Below the pieces are notes generated by a model. The model was given only the letters and a program-made list of their open reading frames with translations. It was not told the DNA's origin and did not search any database. The position numbers were made by a program, and so were the translations under genes. DNA of 64,000 nt from Spodoptera frugiperda (lineage: Eukaryota; Arthropoda; Insecta; Lepidoptera; Noctuidae), in contig NC_064228.1 in assembly GCF_023101765.2 (NCBI RefSeq), positions 7,489,501-7,553,500 on the forward strand, read 5' to 3'. Positions within the stretch are counted from its first letter, which is position 1, and every line of letters begins with the position of its first letter. Of this stretch, positions 1 to 10,469 are shown piece after piece.

Positions 1-200
1 GGCCTATGAACGCTTACAACACTTGGAGCATTACATGCGCCTTGCAGACCATTAAAAAACCTATTCAGTCTCTTCTTGAAGAACCTCATATTGTAGCCCT
101 CTGAAAAAACTTCGGCAGGGAGTTCATTCCACAATCAATAAGTCTCTGGGAGGAAATTCCACTAAACAGTACGGGACCATTGGGCTCCAATGTGTGCGCC
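1..200 (-). mobile_element. Decayed C-terminal end of a LINE ORF2 (non-LTR retrotransposon)
   Basis: Read on the minus strand, bases 131 down to about 1 encode WNELPAEVF, then EGYNMRFFKKRLNRF, which matches the pattern usually found at the C-terminus of reverse transcriptases of CR1/Jockey-like LINEs (LWNxLPxxVF...FKKxLNxxL). Upstream of the Trp a one-base frameshift separates this from FPPRDLL around 145-165, and further in-frame stops follow, so the copy is dead. The frame is still open at the window edge, so the rest of the copy lies outside. The clade is uncertain: the motif is shared by several LINE groups. Confidence 0.6.
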
Positions 201-627
201 TTTACTTACCCCTCCAAGAAATGCAAAGCGTATCATAACGTTATGTAATAACACATTTTCTTAACACACACTACCTGGGCTGAAAATGGAACAGATATCA
301 CGACACAGTTTCGCGACGTCTCATCGATACAGATTAGAGGTAAAACTTTAATTAGTTTAAGATTTACTACCGAGCGCGCTGCTAACCTTGGCACCACTTA
401 CACACATTACAGTACCAGGCGGTAAATATTGCACGTCGACTGTTAGAAAGAAACAATTTTGTATAATATACACACACAGTCTATTAGGGACTGCTGATTT
501 GTTCTAAAATAGATAGGTATGCCTTAGTATCCACATTTAACAAGTGGGTCGGAGATCAGAAATAGAAATAGAAATTTATACGCAGGAACATGTAATACAA
601 TGAGCCTTAGTAAAATTTTTGACAGTA
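201..627. other. Unique AT-rich stretch
   Basis: No repeat copy or coding signal is recognised. A minus-strand open frame at 524-706 has no homology I know and overlaps the splice-like site at 628-655. Confidence 0.4.
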
Positions 628-655
628 CAATGTATCCCACCTTTTCCAGGTAAGC
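628..655 (+). other. Candidate recursive splice site 1
   Basis: A pyrimidine-rich run (CCCACCTTTTCCAG) is followed immediately by GTAAGC, so an acceptor AG at 648-649 abuts a donor GT at 650-651. In long insect introns such zero-length exon sites are used for stepwise intron removal. No exon has been recognised nearby, so use in vivo is unproven; a chance match remains possible. Confidence 0.3.
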
Positions 656-802
656 AAATATTTGTAGTTTAAAATGATCAGGTTTAGGAGAGAACGCTGC
701 CGCCACGGTTTTTGTTAAATACGTAGTCCCTTAGTCGAGTCTTATGACACCTGCGGGAGTAGTAGGAGTGGTAACAATAATTGTCTTCCACTCCTACAGA
801 AA

Positions 803-975
803 TTTTAAGGGGGAAAAAAATTTTAAGGGGGAAAAATCATCCAATGTCTTCCCCCGCCTTGGGCGAGGCGAGGGGAGTGTCAGACTCTTACTGACTAAAA
901 ACTTACCTTCGAGCCGGAGCCCCGGCAAACCCGCTAGGTTGTCTGCAGCTCTGTTTTCAATTCTGCCGTCACTAT
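803..975 (+). repeat. Rep-B interspersed repeat
   Basis: It has the Rep-B order: a purine-rich AAGGGGGAAAAATCATCC start, CGCCTTGGGCGAGGCGAG, AGTGTCAGACTCTTACTGAC, then GAGCCGGAGCCCCGG and CCCGCTAGGT. Compared with other copies it lacks the CCACCCCGTTCCTACTCC piece. About thirteen copies lie in this window in both orientations. The open frames on both strands here are products of this repeat. Confidence 0.8.
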
Positions 976-1426
976 AAAGGCTAAAGTTTATCATTTAACT
1001 ATCATTAATTAGTTCAAAACTTTTTTAAGGATCGAGGAGAATGCACGACTAGTTTTGGCCGCCCATAATCATGAGCAATATACCCGGTGACTTGGGCGAT
1101 AGTTTCTTTCCAAAGATGTGCAATATTTATCACCGGGTACTGTACACACATGTGGCCTATATTTGAAACTGTTAAGATGAACTTTTAATTGGATTAAGTT
1201 GCGATTTCGATAACATATTGTTTTGTCTTTTGTTGTTATCGTTTAGAGAATATTATGTAGATTGTGTTTGTTTGTTAGTTTGTTTGTTTGTGGGTTTAAG
1301 GTAGCGTGTAGTTTTGGTTCTGGAACCAAACGTTGTCTCCAACACTTTAAAAATGTGTTTGTCATCAAAATTTTGTCATAGGCGTATATTGTTTCGCTTT
1401 CTTTAGCTTTTTAGAGTCTAATTACA
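976..1426. other. Unique AT-rich stretch with a TTTG microsatellite
   Basis: It holds a short inverted repeat (TACCCGGTGA at 1081-1090, TCACCGGGTA at 1130-1139) and a (TTTG)n-like run around 1266-1293. No gene is seen. Confidence 0.4.
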
Positions 1427-1600
1427 GATTTTTTCGGTTTTTCGAAAATTTCTCAGTGGTAGCACGGAGTCTGGAAATGTGTCCTCCATAAGTCGTACAG
1501 TACAGTAAAGTTTACTACATTGTACAGCGGCATTACGTGCCATAATGTGCATCTCTGTTTACCTCTACGGGAATAATAGGCGTGACGATAAAAAAAAAAC
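1427..1600 (+). mobile_element. SINE-1 body, head missing
   Basis: It contains the SINE-1 body motifs: TTTTTCGAAAATTTCTCAGT-like sequence, AGCACGGAGTCTGG, then GGCATTACGTGCC, a degraded CTCTGCCTACCCC, and GGCGTGACG before an A run. The tRNA-like promoter found at 59287-59340 is absent, so this is a 5'-truncated or decayed copy. Confidence 0.7.
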
Positions 1601-2047
1601 TTTAGTACAGAACATTTGAAATTATAGGCAGCATTACAATTTAGCTACTTGGTTGTAAATAAAGGTTACGTGTTTAAACATTCGCAACGTATCCTGTGAT
1701 CTGTAAACTCAATAAAATATAGCGTTACGTGACTGACATGGTACCAATTGGTACCGTCTAGTTCAGCGGTACTATAAGTACCTACTGGGTCGTTTAGTGG
1801 TTACTGTATTTATAGAGCCTGGTTGATGTTTGAAATAATATGGTTTTAGAGTACTAGTAGACAGACTAAATTGATTTAATTGACTCATTAATAGGTACTA
1901 GTAATAACAATAGATCAAAGTTAAAAATTTAAAGTTCTATGAACAAAAATTTAAAAAACATTTTAAGTTATGCCATTCTATATAAGTTATTCATTGTTTT
2001 TCATAATCGAACTGAGTCCCAACCTCCCAACAACTAAACAATAATCG
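1601..2047. other. Unique AT-rich stretch
   Basis: Nothing recognised except a perfect 16-base palindrome, GGTACCAATTGGTACC, at 1740-1755. Confidence 0.4.
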
Positions 2048-2290
2048 TAGGAAAGCCATGCTTCTGCACGAATGGGTCGACTCGACCAGCGTGATACCAC
2101 GGCCTCATAGAAAACAGCTTGCGCTTTATTTCGTCCCTTCCCAATCCTTTCAATACCTGATTCCCCAACAACCCTTAAATTCATAACCCCCAAAAGGCCA
2201 GCAATACATTTGTAACGCCATGTCCATGGGTGGCGGTAATTGCTTACCATCAGGTGATCCATCTGCTTGTTTACCGGCTCATACCATAAA
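2048..2290 (-). repeat. Rep-A interspersed repeat, nearly full length
   Basis: On the minus strand it begins TTTATGGTATGAGCCGGTAA, continues through GATCACCTGATGGTAAGCAA and CCATGGACA, and ends GAGGCCGTGGTATCAC ... CATTCGTGCAGAAGCATGGC. This order recurs in about a dozen places in the window. The 91-codon open frame here lies inside the repeat and is not a gene. Confidence 0.8.
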
Positions 2291-2681
2291 ATGAAACTCA
2301 GTACATCAATTTAACAAAACACATTCAAAATCAAACCAAACCTCGTACACAATGAAACACATAATGAAACTTGCATATAATATCAAGCATAACGATCTAG
2401 GAACAGCGCAGTCAAGTGCAGGCTGGTCTAAGTTCTAAATCTTTAAAGTTGGACAAGTTGGAGATGGTCGTAACAAGTTGTGAACTGCAAGCGGCGGGAG
2501 TGCAAGATGCAAGCCGCTTTTATATAACCGTTCATTTCATAGAGAAAGACGGTGTTTTGTGGGAGTTTCAAGTGACGGAATGAGTACTTGGGGATGTGAA
2601 TATTGGTTGGGGAGTTTGTCTGTTCATATCATTATGTTGAAATGGATAGTTATATGGTTTGAGATCATAGAGAGAGACATG

Positions 2682-2740
2682 TTTCGGTACGAATGGGCCG
2701 GCTCAACCGGAGTGATACCACGACCTCGCAGAAAAATGTC
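2682..2740 (-). repeat. Rep-A 3'-end fragment
   Basis: It matches only the distal part of Rep-A (GAATGGGCCGGCTCAACCGG and the following GTGATACCACGACCTC, read on the + strand). Confidence 0.65.
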
Positions 2741-2769
2741 ATGTCGTTTAAATTATCAGTACAAGTACA

Positions 2770-2840
2770 CTTAGTACGATTATGTTTTACGTTTAACGAT
2801 AGCGACGTGGTGAGGTTTGGTAAAGCAAATTCGTACTAAG
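2770..2840. mobile_element. MITE-P internal-deletion derivative
   Basis: It is bounded by 10-base inverted repeats, CTTAGTACGA at 2770-2779 and TCGTACTAAG at 2831-2840. The subterminal TTTTACGTTTAACGA is shared with the longer copy at 25782-25926. Confidence 0.55.
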
Positions 2841-3710
2841 GGTACGGGTCCGCATGGCCGGTTCCCGATTACTTAACGATGGCCCGATGTTTTTTGCAGC
2901 CCTATTTCAAATACGTAAAATTGCTAAATCTCATATAGAAACCATAATTAATTATTTATCTTTTCTAAACTGTACTAACTATCATGAGAAATACTAAATC
3001 AACTAAAAATCAAGGTTTACACACGTAGTAAGCTGTGTGTCAAGAGTGTGTGTGAAGAGTCTGTCTGTGACTCGAAACTAGAAGATCTTTTTCCATTAAT
3101 ATACGCGAGTAAAACTTTAATTTCTATAATTGACCAAGTATATTAAATTCAAAGTTGTCCTATTTACTTTTTTTTAAATCGTTTATTCACATAACATACA
3201 TATAAAAATACATACGAAAATCGCCAAACTGTAAGTCAGTTTGTTGGCGATAATGGCGCTCTTTAATTTACAATTCTTATTCTTATATCTTTTATATTAT
3301 TATGTACTTATCTACTTTAATCCTTTTTTTATATAAAACAAAAACTTACCAATAAGTAATCGATACTTCTCGTAAAACTAAACACAATACTTTATTACTG
3401 TGAAGGAAACTGAAAATCACTTCAGTTTTCAGTTCATTAAGCACACAGGTGTTTGAAAAGTTTCCATTAAGTTACAGTTAAGTTACTCTTAAGTTACAAT
3501 CTGTTATAGTGGCGACCCAGTTTTAGTAACTTGCGAGTAATTTACGTTGTACACTGCTAACTTGATAAGTATGAGAACAATATTTTGTTGTTAAGGTTTT
3601 TTTTTATGCGTAACTTAGTTTATGTATAAAATATTGTCAAAAGTTATAAAATTTAGTCTTTTGATATTCTGAAATTGAAATTAAATTTGAATAATTAAGT
3701 ATTTAATTAC
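2841..3710. other. Unique AT-rich stretch
   Basis: It holds a small imperfect hairpin, ATCGCCAAACTG paired with CAGTTTGTTGGCGAT near 3220-3255, and three near copies of TTAAGTTAC around 3466-3500. No gene is recognised. Confidence 0.35.
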
Positions 3711-3823
3711 CGATGAGTTTGCATGAAAAGATTGATGACTGTTGATGAAGCGAAAGAGTTGACCAATTGGCGTTCCATTGTCTCAGTCTACCTCTATGGG
3801 AGACAGGCGTGAGGTTATGTGTG
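3711..3823 (+). repeat. Rep-K copy
   Basis: It contains CCGATGAG, GCATGAAAAGATTGATGACT, GTTGATGAAGCG, then TTGGCGTTCCATTGTCTC and GGGAGACAGGCGTGAGGTTA. The same order recurs at 37995 (+) and 43981 (-), with fragments elsewhere. Confidence 0.7.
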
Positions 3824-3837
3824 GGATTAATGACACA

Positions 3838-3938
3838 AATGGTATATTGTTAAAGGTATATTGTACAGTTGCAATAAGTGTTGTAAAGTGCAGTGTGCAC
3901 CTCTGCCTACTCTTTCGGGAATAAAAGACGTGACGTGA
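3838..3938 (+). mobile_element. SINE-1 3' body fragment
   Basis: It carries TATATTGTACAG, GTGCACCTCTGCCTAC, TTTCGGGAATAAAAG and CGTGACG, the distal part of SINE-1, with the head and AGCACGGAGTCTGG segment missing. Confidence 0.6.
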
Positions 3939-4388
3939 TAAAAACCGCCACAAGGCCCATCTCTGATAAATTAGAGCCTTTCAGTGTCTAGCGACACTAC
4001 AGCAATACTTTAGTCAATCTATTCACTAAATAAAATACAAAATACATTAAAATGTTCCTTCACCTAAAGTTAAAAAAATCCATACCAACACAGTAAAGTG
4101 CTTTTACACAATGCTTTTAAAATAATTATGATTTTGTTTCTTCGCGTCAAGAGAATAGAATTGATATTGTCCCTCTTTTGTGTTGCCAACCTTTTTTGTT
4201 TCATTGTCTATGGCGAAAAGTTCCATAGACATCCGTTGTTATTTTTTCTTCTTGAATGGCAAGTGAGGACGTCGGTTTTCCTTCCGTGTGAACGTGTCGC
4301 GTCATTTGATCTATCTGTCATTGTCAAATTATGTGATTAGTTTGTTTGTTGATGTGTTTCTTTGTGTGTGTGTTCGTTGTAAGTCTTA
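3939..4388. other. Unique AT-rich stretch
   Basis: An 80-codon + strand open frame (4098-4340) is present but shows no recognisable domain. Its hydrophobicity follows from T-rich codons. Not called as a gene. Confidence 0.35.
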
Positions 4389-4436
4389 TTGCACTCAGAG
4401 ACATTTAATGATTATTTAAACTATTCCTTCGGTGGT
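4389..4436 (+). mobile_element. MITE-Q half copy
   Basis: GCACTCAGAGACATTTAATG followed by ATTATTTAAACTATT matches one arm of the foldback-like element at 22495-22612. The other arm is missing. Confidence 0.5.
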
Positions 4437-4465
4437 TAGTGGTCATCGGTTAGGTGTTTTCATTA

Positions 4466-4761
4466 GTTTTTATGGTATAAGCCTGTAAACGAGTTAACGG
4501 ATCACCTGATGTTAAGCAATCACCGCCGCCCATGGACACCCAAAACACCAGAGGCGTTACAAGTGCGCTGCATTTTAAGGGTTATGAATTTAAGGGTTGT
4601 CGGGAATCGGGGTTTGGGAAGATTAGACGTAATTGGGCCTTCGGTAACCTCACTCACGCAACGATACACGATACAGCGTTGTATCACGTTGGTTTTCCGT
4701 GAGGCCGTGGTATCACTCCGGTTGAGCCGGCCCATTCGTGCCGTAGCATTGCTCTCCCACA
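4466..4761 (+). repeat. Rep-A interspersed repeat, full length
   Basis: It runs from TATGGTATAAGCCTGTAAAC through CCGCCGCCCATGGACACC and TTTAAGGGTTGTCGGGAATC to GTGAGGCCGTGGTATCACTC and GCATTGCTCTCCCAC. The two overlapping open frames of 120 and 83 codons lie almost wholly within the repeat and are not genes. Confidence 0.85.
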
Positions 4762-5538
4762 GTTGCGTCACACGAAAAAATCATTGTGTAATGCCATTTC
4801 TAAAAAAAGTTATGCTTATATGTATAACTTTTTTATTTTATTCGTTATACTACTATTTTAAGCCTATTTGATTAGGAATTATAGGTAATAAGGTGTAAGT
4901 TATTGCAAAACAAGAATCGTCTAGAAATAAAGTACAATCGTATATAATTATACCGATCACACCGATTATCCTAATCGATTCTCTTTGAATTTCATGAGCA
5001 AATCTATAAATCGGATACATAAAACATGATCAGTACAGTTTATGTTAACAATTTGACTTTAAAAACCGACTTTAGCTGTCTAAAGATAAAGTTCCTTTTC
5101 CTAATAAACGATTATCTTGCGTATGTGTGTATATCCGTTTGAATAGTAAGTTGGAATCGATATTTTTGTTTATTCGGTGAATCGAAACGTCTCGATTGGT
5201 AAAATGAATCGATTTGAATTGGTAAATTTATCACGTGGTGATTTGATTGTTGTGTTTGCATGTTAATGAGAGATTTATCTAGAACCTATTTGAAAGATTT
5301 AAGGCTATTGAAATTATAGTGTCTGTAGTCTGGTAATGAATTTATTAAGTTTGTACTTTATTTTGTAGGTAGTTAGGCTTGTTTTAGTCAGTCTCGTGTT
5401 GCTAGTTAGCTTTGTACTTAACGAGATATAATGGGACTAGATAATGTAATGCGATGCCTGTAGGTTTATTTTATATTGTACATATTTTAATATTTTATAG
5501 ATACATATACGTACTCATTTATCGTCTATCAGATGAAT
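4762..5538. other. Unique AT-rich stretch
   Basis: AT-rich sequence with several ATCGAT/GAATCG motifs between 4930 and 5225; no gene or repeat copy recognised. Confidence 0.35.
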
Positions 5539-5750
5539 GGTGCTTTTCCACAAGAAATGTGGTATGTAGCTATGCTACGAACATGTATAATAATAGCTAA
5601 GCTGTAAACTATGTAGCTGTGCTATGAAGTTGCGCCGCCGCAAAAAAGCTGTATGAAGAAGATACGCAGCTCGAGTATCCGTTGTATCGATAGTAGGGAA
5701 ATCATCCATAGCACGCATCTTTCCATTATAAAAAAAAAATCGTAACTTAC
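5539..5750. mobile_element. MITE-G, 3'-truncated copy
   Basis: It starts TGCTTTTCCACAAGAAATGT and continues with AGCTATGCTACGAACATGT, AGCTAAGCTGTAAACTATG and TCGATAGTAGGGAAATCATC, matching about two thirds of the element seen complete at 54823-55152. The far terminal inverted repeat is absent. The 85-codon minus-strand frame here is inside the element. Confidence 0.7.
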
Positions 5751-6289
5751 AACTAGGTAGCTGTAGTTGGTAGGTACCAAAATCTATTTTAAACCAACAA
5801 AAAATCAGACAAAACCATTTATTCCATAACATTACAACATTACCATAAATCGATATCCAATACTATCGAATAAAAAATCGTCTCGATAACCCTCGCGCGC
5901 CCACAGGACTTGTTGAACTTATATTCGTTGAATTATTCACTAACTTGACCCCGAACTCGCTAAAAGGATAAACTCCTGTAGTGTTGCGACCAAACATTTG
6001 TCTGTACTTTGTCTCTTTCCCTTTTTCTATAGTCTAGGAGACGAGGGACATTGAGTTTTACCGACATCGAGTTTTGGTAACTCGATGAGACATATTTTTT
6101 ATCAAATATAGATAATTCAACTTTTGTTAACTCAATGAGTTATCAAAAGTATTCATATTGTTGTATTAAATATGTATAATTTATTAACAACTAGCTTTTA
6201 CTCGCGGGTGCCTGGCATTGGTTGTACATTAACCATTATTTTTAATCACTACAAAAGCTGTTGTTGCGTAGTCTTATGGGCAAATCCCA
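5751..6289. other. Unique AT-rich stretch with imperfect inverted motifs
   Basis: GAGTTTTACCGACATCGAGT and related ACTCGATGAG/GAGTTATC motifs recur on both strands between about 6050 and 6470, possibly a decayed palindromic element. No gene seen. Confidence 0.3.
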
Positions 6290-6350
6290 TCAGTGTGATT
6301 AACGGACAAACATCCAAACAAATAAACTTTCACGTTTATAATAGATAATA
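6290..6350 (+). repeat. Rep-E (LINE-tail-like) fragment
   Basis: AACGGACAAACATCCAAACA followed by ACTTTCACGTTTATAATA resembles the widespread lepidopteran tail ACTTTCGCATTTATAATATT. That type is commonly attributed to RTE-like retrotransposon or SINE ends; the attribution is inference. Confidence 0.5.
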
Positions 6351-6802
6351 GTGTGATTAATTTCATCTGAACTGATAGTTTTTACATACACAAATGATGC
6401 TTTAATCAAATTTGTAAAAAATAAAAATCATCGAGTTATCAGATCGGTAAAGCTCGATGTTACACGTCTCTTACACCATTCCCCCTATAATATATTTTTA
6501 TTGCGTCGCCTGTTCACGCGTTTTGATTGATGGTGGCCATGTTTTATTGTGTTTTAGTTTCTGGGGTAAGTTGTAATAAAGCGTTTGTCACCTGTCCTGT
6601 CCTGCGTGTAGTGAGTTCCCAAGGTTCCATTTAGTTATTCTGTCGTGTGTTATGATATGAAGTAGTTAGTTGTTGGCTATTGTTAATGAAAGTATGTTAC
6701 ATTTAATAAAAGATTTTTAAAATAGTGGCTTTGAAAGAGGTATAATAATTATCTGTGTTGTTGCCTTAATATTCTTATCTTTATTATCTCCATCCTTATT
6801 AT
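6351..6802. other. Unique AT-rich stretch
   Basis: No gene or recognised repeat; a CTGTCCTGTCCTG run lies near 6592. Confidence 0.3.
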
Positions 6803-6970
6803 CTAATTATAATGTTATCGGTTTACACACGAAACTGTTTGACGAGGAACTCAACTAGTTTCAAGCCATGATAGAGGTTCAGCGCAGCGCGAGCTCGTCA
6901 AATAGTTACGTGAGTAGGTAATCCGAAAAATATAATAGTTAACAAAGTACGTCTCACGAAATTTATAATA
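6803..6970. mobile_element. MITE-H internal-deletion derivative
   Basis: Both arms of MITE-H are present (TGTTATCGGTTTACACACGA, CTGTTTGACGAGGAACTCAA, then TCAAATAGTTACGTGAGTAG and ACGTCTCACGAAATTTATAA). The GC-rich centre seen at 18290-18544 is reduced to a few bases. Confidence 0.7.
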
Positions 6971-7874
6971 AAATCTTTGTTATCAGTTTGTATTCGTACA
7001 CTCCTGGACATAGACGTCTCCAATAGCAAGGCATTAATCTCCATCTTCAGCTCTTCTCATTCAACCCCTGTTCTTATATAGAGGATTTCTCATGACCCTC
7101 ATCATTGTCCTGTATTTATTGATACCAATTCATCCTAAATGCATTGAATTTCGCCAAAACCGCAATGATTTTGCACTGAACTCCATCTTGAATTCTTTCC
7201 ATTCAACTCCTGCCAGCCACACAATGATTTCTCATCTCACTCATCTTTTTCTTGTATTCATTGATTTCATCCCAAATTCATAGAATTTCACCAAAACGGC
7301 CATGATTGTGACACATATCTACAAACATATTCTCAGGTAACTCCACTTCATCAAAATAAACCAGACGCAATCTTATTACATCCAAACTCGAAACAAAACA
7401 ACATGTAAATAACCAATTCATAACCTAATTTATAGTCATCAGTAGAAAAAAAAACAAAAATTTTCCCAACTCCCAACTTCTTGAACGATTTTCTTCCCAA
7501 TCGGTATAACCAGGTAACGTTTGCGTTGGGAATTGACAATTCCCATTGAATCTCAACACGAGCAGATTTGTTCGAAGCACCGCCAGATTTTGAGGGTTAA
7601 ATAAGATTCATACATATTTTTTTATTATTATTATAGAATTGAAAACATTCACAGTCATGTGTTTGTGTTCAGGATTTTTGTTTGAATATGTAATCGGAAT
7701 GGGAAGATTTGGGAAGCGATTGGGAATTTGTCTGGATTTTTCGTTGTTTGATTTATGTTTGTTTGTTTATTTGTTTGAAGGTTGCGGTAGGTTCTGATTG
7801 AGTTTGTTTGTAATTGGGGTGTGTATTGATTTTTTTACTGAAAAGAGGTATTTTTGTTGAAAGAAGGGTATTTA
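6971..7874. other. Unique stretch with repeated C-rich 'CATTCAACTCCTG' motifs
   Basis: Around 7050-7300 two similar segments occur (TCATTCAACCCCTG and CCATTCAACTCCTG, each followed by similar TTTCTCATGACC / TTTCTCATCTCA text, and two TGAATTTCGCCAAAAC-like blocks), suggesting a diverged tandem duplication. The open frames at 7092 and 7351 have no recognised product. A TTTG-rich run lies near 7740-7775. Confidence 0.35.
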
Positions 7875-8000
7875 CAATAGGCGTCACCTCTTATTACATA
7901 TATGGGACTTATAATACAATTGGTGAAAAGTACCCACTTTTCACTATTTTTACGTTGTACGTTGGACAATGGCATTAATTTCGGTAATGTGCAGGTGCAT
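7875..8000 (+). mobile_element. SINE-1 body fragment
   Basis: ACAATAGGCGTCACCTCTTA, TATGGGACTTATAATACAAT, TGGTGAAAAGT and GTAATGTGCA reproduce the middle of SINE-1. It is diverged and lacks the tRNA-like head. Confidence 0.55.
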
Positions 8001-8401
8001 ATATAAGAGTATTTACAGTGAGTAATGAATAAATATTGGAACTGTCAGATCTTTGAAGACTAACTAGCTTTAAACTAATAGACTAACTAATTGATAAGTA
8101 ATTTTATTTGGATGTTTCAAAAGCGCCAACATTTGGTGTATTTGAAAGACTTTAATTTTAACTCTAGACAGATCCTACTTAGACATAAATTCAGATATAA
8201 AAAGCAATAACAGTCGAATATGAAGCGAACTCATTGTTGCAAAATCATAAAAAACGCAACAAAATAAAAGCACCACAGCCATTCATTACACAATATTACG
8301 AAACATAAACAAATCACCCGTTAAGTAACAGGAGAGTGGATCGCGTTACCCTCTTATGCGCCTGCTGCCATTTTAACTGTCACGTACACATGACTATCAT
8401 A

Positions 8402-8494
8402 TCAAGCTATACAAAACCAATATAAGCTGACCCACAAATGTGCGAAGGCATCATACAAAGCGAGACCAACATAAACTGGTTTCGTGTAGCTTGA
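8402..8494. other. 93-nt imperfect hairpin
   Basis: TCAAGCTATACAAAACCA at 8402-8419 pairs with TGGTTTCGTGTAGCTTGA at 8477-8494, with one mismatch and one G:T pair; pairing continues weakly inward. Size and pairing are compatible with a miRNA precursor, but also with a small MITE relic. No expression evidence can be seen. Confidence 0.35.
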
Positions 8495-8892
8495 AGTGCA
8501 TCTGTGTGAACTAAATGAGAAAAAATGTCTACCACGAACGCTCTCGTGAGAGGGACGTCAGAAATTTTCGCGAAATTATGATTCTCAGATTAGAAAATTG
8601 GATTTTCTGCGAGAGGCTTTTTTTGGGGGGGTATATGTATTGTATGAACCGTTCTTTTTGTGGGGGGTAATGAAGAAAATGAGGCTTTGTTGCTGAAGCG
8701 AGAAAAGGGGACCGTTTATTGTAATATCCTTTTGAAAGTTATTTTTCTTAGCTTCTTTATTACAGTTTTGATGTCTGATGGAATCTATTGTAATAGCTGT
8801 CGACGGAGCGTATTGCAAGACGTCAAGCATAATTTTTAAGTGAACATTTTTTAAATTTCTTCTTGACGTTTTATTATATTAGGGTCTAATAT
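8495..8892. other. Unique stretch
   Basis: It includes a G-run (TTTTTTTGGGGGGG near 8620) and an 81-codon minus-strand frame with no recognised product. No repeat identified. Confidence 0.3.
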
Positions 8893-9151
8893 ATTTTTTG
8901 TGGTATAAGCCGGTAAACGAGTAGACGGATCACCTGATGGCAAACAATCGGTGCCGTCCATGGACACCCGAAACACAAGCGGCGTTATAAGTGTGTTGCC
9001 AGCCTTTTGCGGGTTGGGAATTTAAGGGTTGTGGGGGTATCTGGGATTGGAAAGGCCTAATTTAGCCTTCGGTGTTTCACGTCGGTTTTCTTAGAGGCCG
9101 TGGTATCACTCCAGTCAAGCCGGCCTTATGTGCCGAAACGTAGCTCTTCCA
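8893..9151 (+). repeat. Rep-A interspersed repeat, full length
   Basis: It runs from TGGTATAAGCCGGTAAACGA through CACCTGATGGCAAACAATC and the TTTAAGGGTTGTGGGGGTAT block to GAGGCCGTGGTATCACTCC and GTAGCTCTTCCAAC. The CACAACGCAAGCGTTG block is deleted relative to other copies. Confidence 0.8.
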
Positions 9152-9464
9152 ACCTAAAAAAAAACTATAAAATATTGAACACAACTACCACCTGAAAACA
9201 AGAAAACTAATAAACACAACGATATCACATTTCTTTTAACACACACTCGTTCAAGGAAACAGCAATTCGAAACTTGTTACCGAGCACATTTATATCGCTA
9301 ACTTGTTGAATATAAGTAACGGGTGACACCGCGTGAAATATTAACTTTTGGCTTGCTCGCGTCTTACGTGTAAGAAAGGTTATAATAGGTTCCGTACTAC
9401 TGTGAGTGAAGTGGTGTTGAAACTGACCGCGTTTCTGAGTTATTGGGGATTCTTTGGTCATTAT

Positions 9465-9530
9465 TATATAGATACATATATAAGCTCACGCCTGTTTCCC
9501 ATGGTGGTGAGCAGAGACTATGGAACACCA
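9465..9530 (-). repeat. Rep-K fragment
   Basis: CTCACGCCTGTTTCCCATGG, GCAGAGACTATGGAACACCA matches the distal half of Rep-K in reverse orientation, diverged. Confidence 0.45.
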
Positions 9531-9667
9531 GACATACCTACGTATGTTTTCGTGTAGTAATGGTGCAGTAGATTCAACATTGCTACTCTTCCCGCGGATA
9601 TTTTGAGGACCTCTGACAGGTAAAATCCTAAGCGGGAATACTAGCAACTCTTTTAAGTAAAGTTGAT

Positions 9668-9832
9668 GTGTGTTTGTTTGTTACTCCTTCACGTCAAAAA
9701 CGTCTGAAGGGATCGAGGTGAAATTTGGAACTATGTAGTAGATTATGGTATGGTCAAGAGAAGACACAGGATCTTCATAGATCACTTTTTATACCACAGG
9801 AACGCAGACGAAGCCGCAGACAAAAGCTAGTA
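9668..9832 (+). repeat. Rep-F fragment
   Basis: It opens with TGTGTTTGTTTGTTACTCC and ends with ACGAAGCCGCAGACAAAAGC, the terminal signature shared with 41121-41394. Such GAAGCCGCGGGCAAAAGCTA ends are very common in Lepidoptera; the element class is not certain. Confidence 0.6.
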
Positions 9833-10469
9833 AAGACATGTTTCAAGAATTATATTAACTGATACTGAATTTATAAAGGCACATTTCATTATTACATAAA
9901 CATATCAAATTAATTATAACCCACGTGAGAGTCAACCTAAATAAATTCTACCTTTATTTCATAAGTACAGAAATATTATACTAAACAAACAAATTAACAA
10001 AAGTGCCCCAAAATTAAAGTCGTCCACTAAAAGTTTACATAAAATATTTATCGTATAATTTAAAGTCGGTGCGGCCTGCGAAAGGCGTTGAGTTTAAAAT
10101 TTCTCGTGTGTATATGATAAAAGAGGGGCCTTTTACGGAATTAATGGGCCCTTTTCACACAGTATGGCGTGTAAACGGTTTAAGTGTACTTCACTTTTAT
10201 CACGTGGCGGTAGGTGGGTGCGTGCTCAATGAATGAAATATTCTATGCTCTTAGTTGTTGTTTTTTTTTTGAGGGAGTTTTTTTTTGTCCTGTGTTTGGT
10301 GATAAGTCCTTTGGAAGTAATACTGTTGATGGTTGAGTATATTGAGAGTCAAAGCATGACAATCGTAATTTTGTAACAGTCTACAGCTGGATTATGAGGC
10401 TTCGCTGCGTATGAAGATTTGTAATTAGCTCCACGCTTGGTTGGTTAATTAGAGATCGTAGTTAAGTTA
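9833..10469. other. Unique AT-rich stretch
   Basis: No gene seen. The part from 10060 to 10230 is somewhat richer in GC and free of repeats recognised here. Confidence 0.3.

Noticed and set aside
4509..4871. 120-codon + strand frame
   Set aside because: Almost entirely Rep-A; similar frames appear in other Rep-A copies (1987-2262, 20290-20517, 49814-50164).
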